Shown here in pieces: positions 6,345-8,241 of a DNA stretch of 8,241 nt (position 1 is the first letter of the stretch; each line of letters begins with the position of its first letter). Origin of the DNA: CAYVQZ01 sp964453435 (lineage in GTDB: Bacteria; Abyssobacteria; SURF-5); NCBI GenBank assembly GCA_964453435.1, contig CAYVQZ010000105.1, forward strand, positions 1-8,241. Reading direction: 5' to 3'. The notes under the pieces are model-generated. The model did no database searches and was not told the DNA's origin. It saw only the letters and a program-made list of their open reading frames with translations. A program made the position numbers and the translations under genes.

Positions 6345-7533
6345 GCCGGGAGTATGCTTCCATTGCGGCGGCGCTTGCAGCGCCGGGAGCCGTTTTCAAA
6401 CCTTCCGCGACCAGCGCTTCTTCGAGCGCTGTAAGGAAAAGGATGACGTTCTGCTTTGTCGACGAATGACCCATTAACCCGATTCTCCACACCTTCCCTT
6501 TGAGCGGTCCGAGTCCGCCGCCAAGCTCGATTCCGAACTTGGAAAGCAGCCGTTTTCGCACGCCGAGGTCGTTCACGCCGTCGGGAATTCTCACCGCATT
6601 CAGCATGGGAAGCCGATATGTTTCTTCGACAAGGAACTCGATGCCGAGAGTTTTCAGGCCTTCCGCCAGGGCAAGATGGTTCAAGCGGTGCCTGGCAAAC
6701 CGGGCATCCAGCCCCTCTTCCATGATGATTCGCAGCGATTCCCGCAACGCGTAGATCATCGAGATGGGAGCCGTGTGATGGTAAAAACGGTCTTCTCCCC
6801 AGTATTTTTCAATCATGCTCAAGTCGAGATACCAACTGCTGACTTTGCGCTTTCGCGAGTGCAGCGCGTCAATGGCCGAATCATTGAACGACACCGGCGA
6901 CAGGCCGGGCGGACAGCTCAGGCATTTCTGGGTGCCGCTGTAACAGGCGGAAATCCCCCACTTGTCCACCTCGACTTCACAACCACCGAGAGACGTTACC
7001 GTGTCGACCGCGAGCAGGGTTTCATGTTCTTTCGCGATGCGGCTGATTTCCTCGATGGGTTGCCTCACTCCCGTTGACGTCTCGGCGTGCACGACCGCCA
7101 CGACTTTGGCCGGGCTCGATTTCAAGGCGTCTTTCACGGAGTCGGGGTCCACCGGTTTGCCCCACTCCGCCTCCACCCGGCTCACTTCACAGCCCAGTCG
7201 CTCGGCGACATCGCACATACGCTCGCCGAAGAGGCCGTTCACGCACACGAGAACCGCGTCTCCCGGCTCGAGCAGATTGCAGAAGCAGGCCTCCATGCCG
7301 GAACTGCCCGTGCCCGAAATGGGAATGGTGAGCCGGTTTTCCGTTCGGAAGAGCTGCCGCAGAAGGTTCTGGACCTCGTTCATGACTTCGAGGAAATCGG
7401 GGTCAAGGTGACCCACAAGCGGGGTGCTCATTGCCCGCAGCACACGTGGATGAACATTGCTCGGACCGGGTCCCATCAGTATCCTCAACGATGGATTCAG
7501 CTCGCCAAAACCGCTTGCGCCGCTCTCCTTCAT
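6325..7533 (-). CDS. Class V alanine/serine-glyoxylate aminotransferase
   Basis: This 402-aa PLP enzyme closely follows human alanine-glyoxylate aminotransferase by eye. It shows MGPGPSNVHPRVLRAM (20-35), SGTGSSGMEA (73-82), HAETSTGVRQP (149-159), AVDTVTSLGG with Asp177 on the PLP ring, YSGTQKCLSCPPG with Schiff-base Lys203, YHHT (251-254), GGLGPLKGKVWRIGLMG with substrate-carboxylate Arg350, and the expected length. It should convert glyoxylate to glycine using alanine or serine. The C-terminus after about 380 is an Ala-rich tail (AAPG-like, ending YSRHEQQVA) beyond the conserved fold. ATG at 7533 has GGGAGG nine bases upstream. It is first in the operon and its 3' end overlaps the glcD-glcE start. 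Which amino donor is used cannot be read from the sequence. Confidence 0.92.
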   Translation of the reverse strand: MKESGASGFGELNPSLRILMGPGPSNVHPRVLRAMSTPLVGHLDPDFLEVMNEVQNLLRQLFRTENRLTIPISGTGSSGMEACFCNLLEPGDAVLVCVNGLFGERMCDVAERLGCEVSRVEAEWGKPVDPDSVKDALKSSPAKVVAVVHAETSTGVRQPIEEISRIAKEHETLLAVDTVTSLGGCEVEVDKWGISACYSGTQKCLSCPPGLSPVSFNDSAIDALHSRKRKVSSWYLDLSMIEKYWGEDRFYHHTAPISMIYALRESLRIIMEEGLDARFARHRLNHLALAEGLKTLGIEFLVEETYRLPMLNAVRIPDGVNDLGVRKRLLSKFGIELGGGLGPLKGKVWRIGLMGHSSTKQNVILFLTALEEALVAEGLKTAPGAASAAAMEAYSRHEQQVA

Positions 7534-7631
7534 CTGCTCAGACCTCCCGTAAATATCGCTCTCTTATCCGATTTAAATTAATGCAAACCGCCCCGCTGAC
7601 GGGTTGACAAAACTTTTTCGAACTACGACAG

Positions 7632-7660
7632 GGTATAGCCCCTCTGAGATTGTCCCACAA
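7632..7660 (-). promoter_or_regulatory. Possible promoter of the glycolate operon
   Basis: On the minus strand TTGTGG (7655-7660), 17 bp and TATACC (7632-7637) form a weak sigma70-like promoter, giving a leader of about 90 nt before the aminotransferase. Spacing is ideal but both hexamers are poor. The leader contains a small hairpin (CCCG-TCAG-CGGG, within 7588-7604). No activator or operator site is evident. Confidence 0.3.
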
Positions 7661-7675
7661 TTGCCAAGCGCGCAG

Positions 7676-7810
7676 GGGACTGTCCCAGATTTACGGACAC
7701 GAAGCGCCGTAGAATCGGGACTGTTCCCGAAGCGCAGGATATCGAATTATCGGACACCCTCACTGTCCCCGAAGCGAACAACCTTTACCATAAATCGTGG
7801 GACACCCTCC
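7676..7810. repeat. Cluster of short TGTCCC/GGGACA palindromic elements
   Basis: Tandem, diverged units begin with CTGTyCC and end with GGACACCCTC. They include GGGAC-T-GTCCC (7676-7686) and CGGGA-CTGT-TCCCG (7716-7729). One unit ends AATTATCGGACACCCTC (7745-7761) and the next runs from CACTGTCCCCGAAGCG (7761) to GGGACACCCTCC (7810). CGAAGCG occurs twice after TCCC. Several words are shared exactly with 51-112. The pattern fits REP-type extragenic palindromes. Some units may help terminate or insulate the glycolate operon and its neighbour. Confidence 0.65.
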
Positions 7811-7866
7811 TTGGCTTCGTTTGTACAACCATGGGATAGATTCACTGCGCAGCGCAGCCGCAACCA

Positions 7867-7909
7867 GGTTATTGGGGGACACCATGCGGCATGGTGTCCC
7901 CCAATAACC
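7867..7909. repeat. 43-bp perfect palindrome, 20-bp arms with CGG loop
   Basis: The left arm (7867-7886, beginning GGTTATTGGGGGACACC) is exactly complementary to the right arm (7890-7909), with a 3-base CGG between. DNA or RNA would form a very stable cruciform or hairpin. It carries the GGGGGACACC core common to the surrounding elements and ends five bases before the 70-bp repeat. There is no T-tract for intrinsic termination. Perfect arms suggest recent origin or active maintenance. Confidence 0.9.
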
Positions 7910-7914
7910 CAAGG

Positions 7915-7984
7915 CTTGTTAATTCCGGGGACACGGAATCACGCGGAGCGTGACCTTCGGCCCATAAGTCCATGTCTCCGGAAT
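7915..7984. repeat. 70-bp dispersed repeat, copy 2
   Basis: This copy matches 1951-2020 (64/70) in direct orientation, about 6 kb away, so the two copies bracket the glycolate operon. Terminal inverted repeats ATTCCGGGGACACGGA and TCCATGTCTCCGGAAT pair at 14 of 16 positions, around the internal TCACGC-GGA-GCGTGA hairpin. Diverged similarity to copy 1 continues for about 24 bp. Confidence 0.85.
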
Positions 7985-8028
7985 CAGGGCTTCGCCCGTT
8001 CGGCGCAACGCGCAACCCTGAGACGGAT

Positions 8029-8193
8029 TCATTTTTCCGCCGCCTCTTCAGCAGTCGCCTCCGTTTCGGCGACCTCTTCTTTGTGGATTTCTACGACGCT
8101 CACGACTCGGACGCCTGCCCCCTTGAGGATTTTCTGCACCTCGCCCGCGCGCGCGTCGATAACCTTGACCATCAGGTTGTGTTTTGTCGGCAT
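8029..8193 (-). CDS. Small acidic protein of unknown function (54 aa)
   Basis: A 54-codon ORF starts at ATG 8191-8193, with GGAGG four bases upstream (GGAGGAG at 8196-8202). This is the best ribosome-binding site in the window apart from the aminotransferase, and it supports a real gene despite the small size. The product has a compact N-terminal part, MVKVIDARAGEVQKILKG followed by VRVVSVVEIHKEEV, which reads as strand-helix-strand, and a very acidic tail (residues 39-54, EEVAETEATAEEAAEK). No membrane segment or signal peptide is present and I do not recognise the family. Its stop codon falls inside the 13-bp repeat at 8019-8031, so a repeat insertion may have reset the C-terminus. Its upstream context is outside the window. 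Confidence 0.65.
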   Translation of the reverse strand: MPTKHNLMVKVIDARAGEVQKILKGAGVRVVSVVEIHKEEVAETEATAEEAAEK

Positions 8194-8241
8194 AGCTCCT
8201 CCGTTCCTCTTGCTGTTCGTTGCTCGAACGACCCTTTCGAG

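Larger units (their letters stand above)
7561..8018. other. Gene-free intergenic region packed with palindromes
   Basis: No convincing ORF is present. The stretch holds the candidate operon promoter, the cluster of short TGTCCC/GGGACA elements, the palindrome CTGCGC-A-GCGCAG (7845-7857), the 43-bp palindrome and the second 70-bp repeat. Repeats therefore account for most of it from about 7676 onward. Confidence 0.7.

Noticed and set aside
7087..7581. 164-codon plus-strand frame opposite the aminotransferase
   Set aside because: The aminotransferase motifs on the minus strand are unambiguous; this frame is a shadow.
7604..7639. Plus-strand TTGACA with TATAGC downstream as a promoter
   Set aside because: The spacing is 24 bp and no plus-strand gene follows.
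7676..7984. CRISPR array
   Set aside because: The repeats are diverged, unevenly spaced and palindromic, with no constant repeat-spacer periodicity and no cas genes.
8215..8229. GTTCG-TTGCT-CGAAC inverted repeat as a LexA (SOS) box
   Set aside because: The half-sites are in the opposite order to the known CGAAC-N4-GTTCG box and the centre is 5 bp, so it is probably chance or another palindrome.

Overview
The window is GC-rich and gene-dense, with features of an uncultivated Gram-negative-type bacterium. The phylum cannot be fixed from this sequence: there is no rRNA or other marker gene. It holds two functional blocks, and intergenic DNA crowded with short palindromic repeats.

Left block (about 115-1927). 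A rightward gene at 901 encodes a LexA/CI/UmuD-type regulator: an XRE helix-turn-helix joined to an S24 self-cleavage domain with Cys-Gly cleavage site, Ser and Lys all visible. Upstream of it lies a leftward promoter that matches the sigma70 consensus exactly (TTGACA, 17 bp, TATAAT) and is overlaid by ATAGC/GCTAT operator half-sites. That promoter reads into a 72-aa protein of unknown function (530-748) and then a 122-aa Mor/CD3324-like DNA-binding protein (115-483). Downstream of the repressor, on the same strand, is a stand-alone receiver domain whose phospho-acceptor Asp is replaced by Glu. The layout looks like a compact damage-inducible or lysogeny-type switch.

Right block (2176-7533, all leftward). 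Three overlapping genes form a glycolate-to-glycine module in transcription order: a class V alanine/serine-glyoxylate aminotransferase, a GlcD-GlcE fusion of the glycolate oxidase flavoprotein subunits, and the GlcF-like iron-sulfur subunit. The last two share an ATGA stop/start overlap. Glycolate would be oxidised to glyoxylate by GlcDE/GlcF, with electrons passing through Fe-S clusters to an unseen acceptor, and glyoxylate would be transaminated to glycine.

Intergenic DNA. A 70-bp direct repeat (64/70 identical) brackets the glycolate operon at 1951-2020 and 7915-7984. A 43-bp near-perfect palindrome (20-bp arms, 3-nt loop) sits just before the second copy. Short elements with TGTCCC/GGGACA cores recur at 51-112 and 7676-7810, and a related core lies in frame inside the GlcE half of the fusion. 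These resemble REP/RAYT-type dispersed palindromes. No transposase gene is seen in the window. A 54-aa acidic ORF of unknown function lies at 8029-8193.
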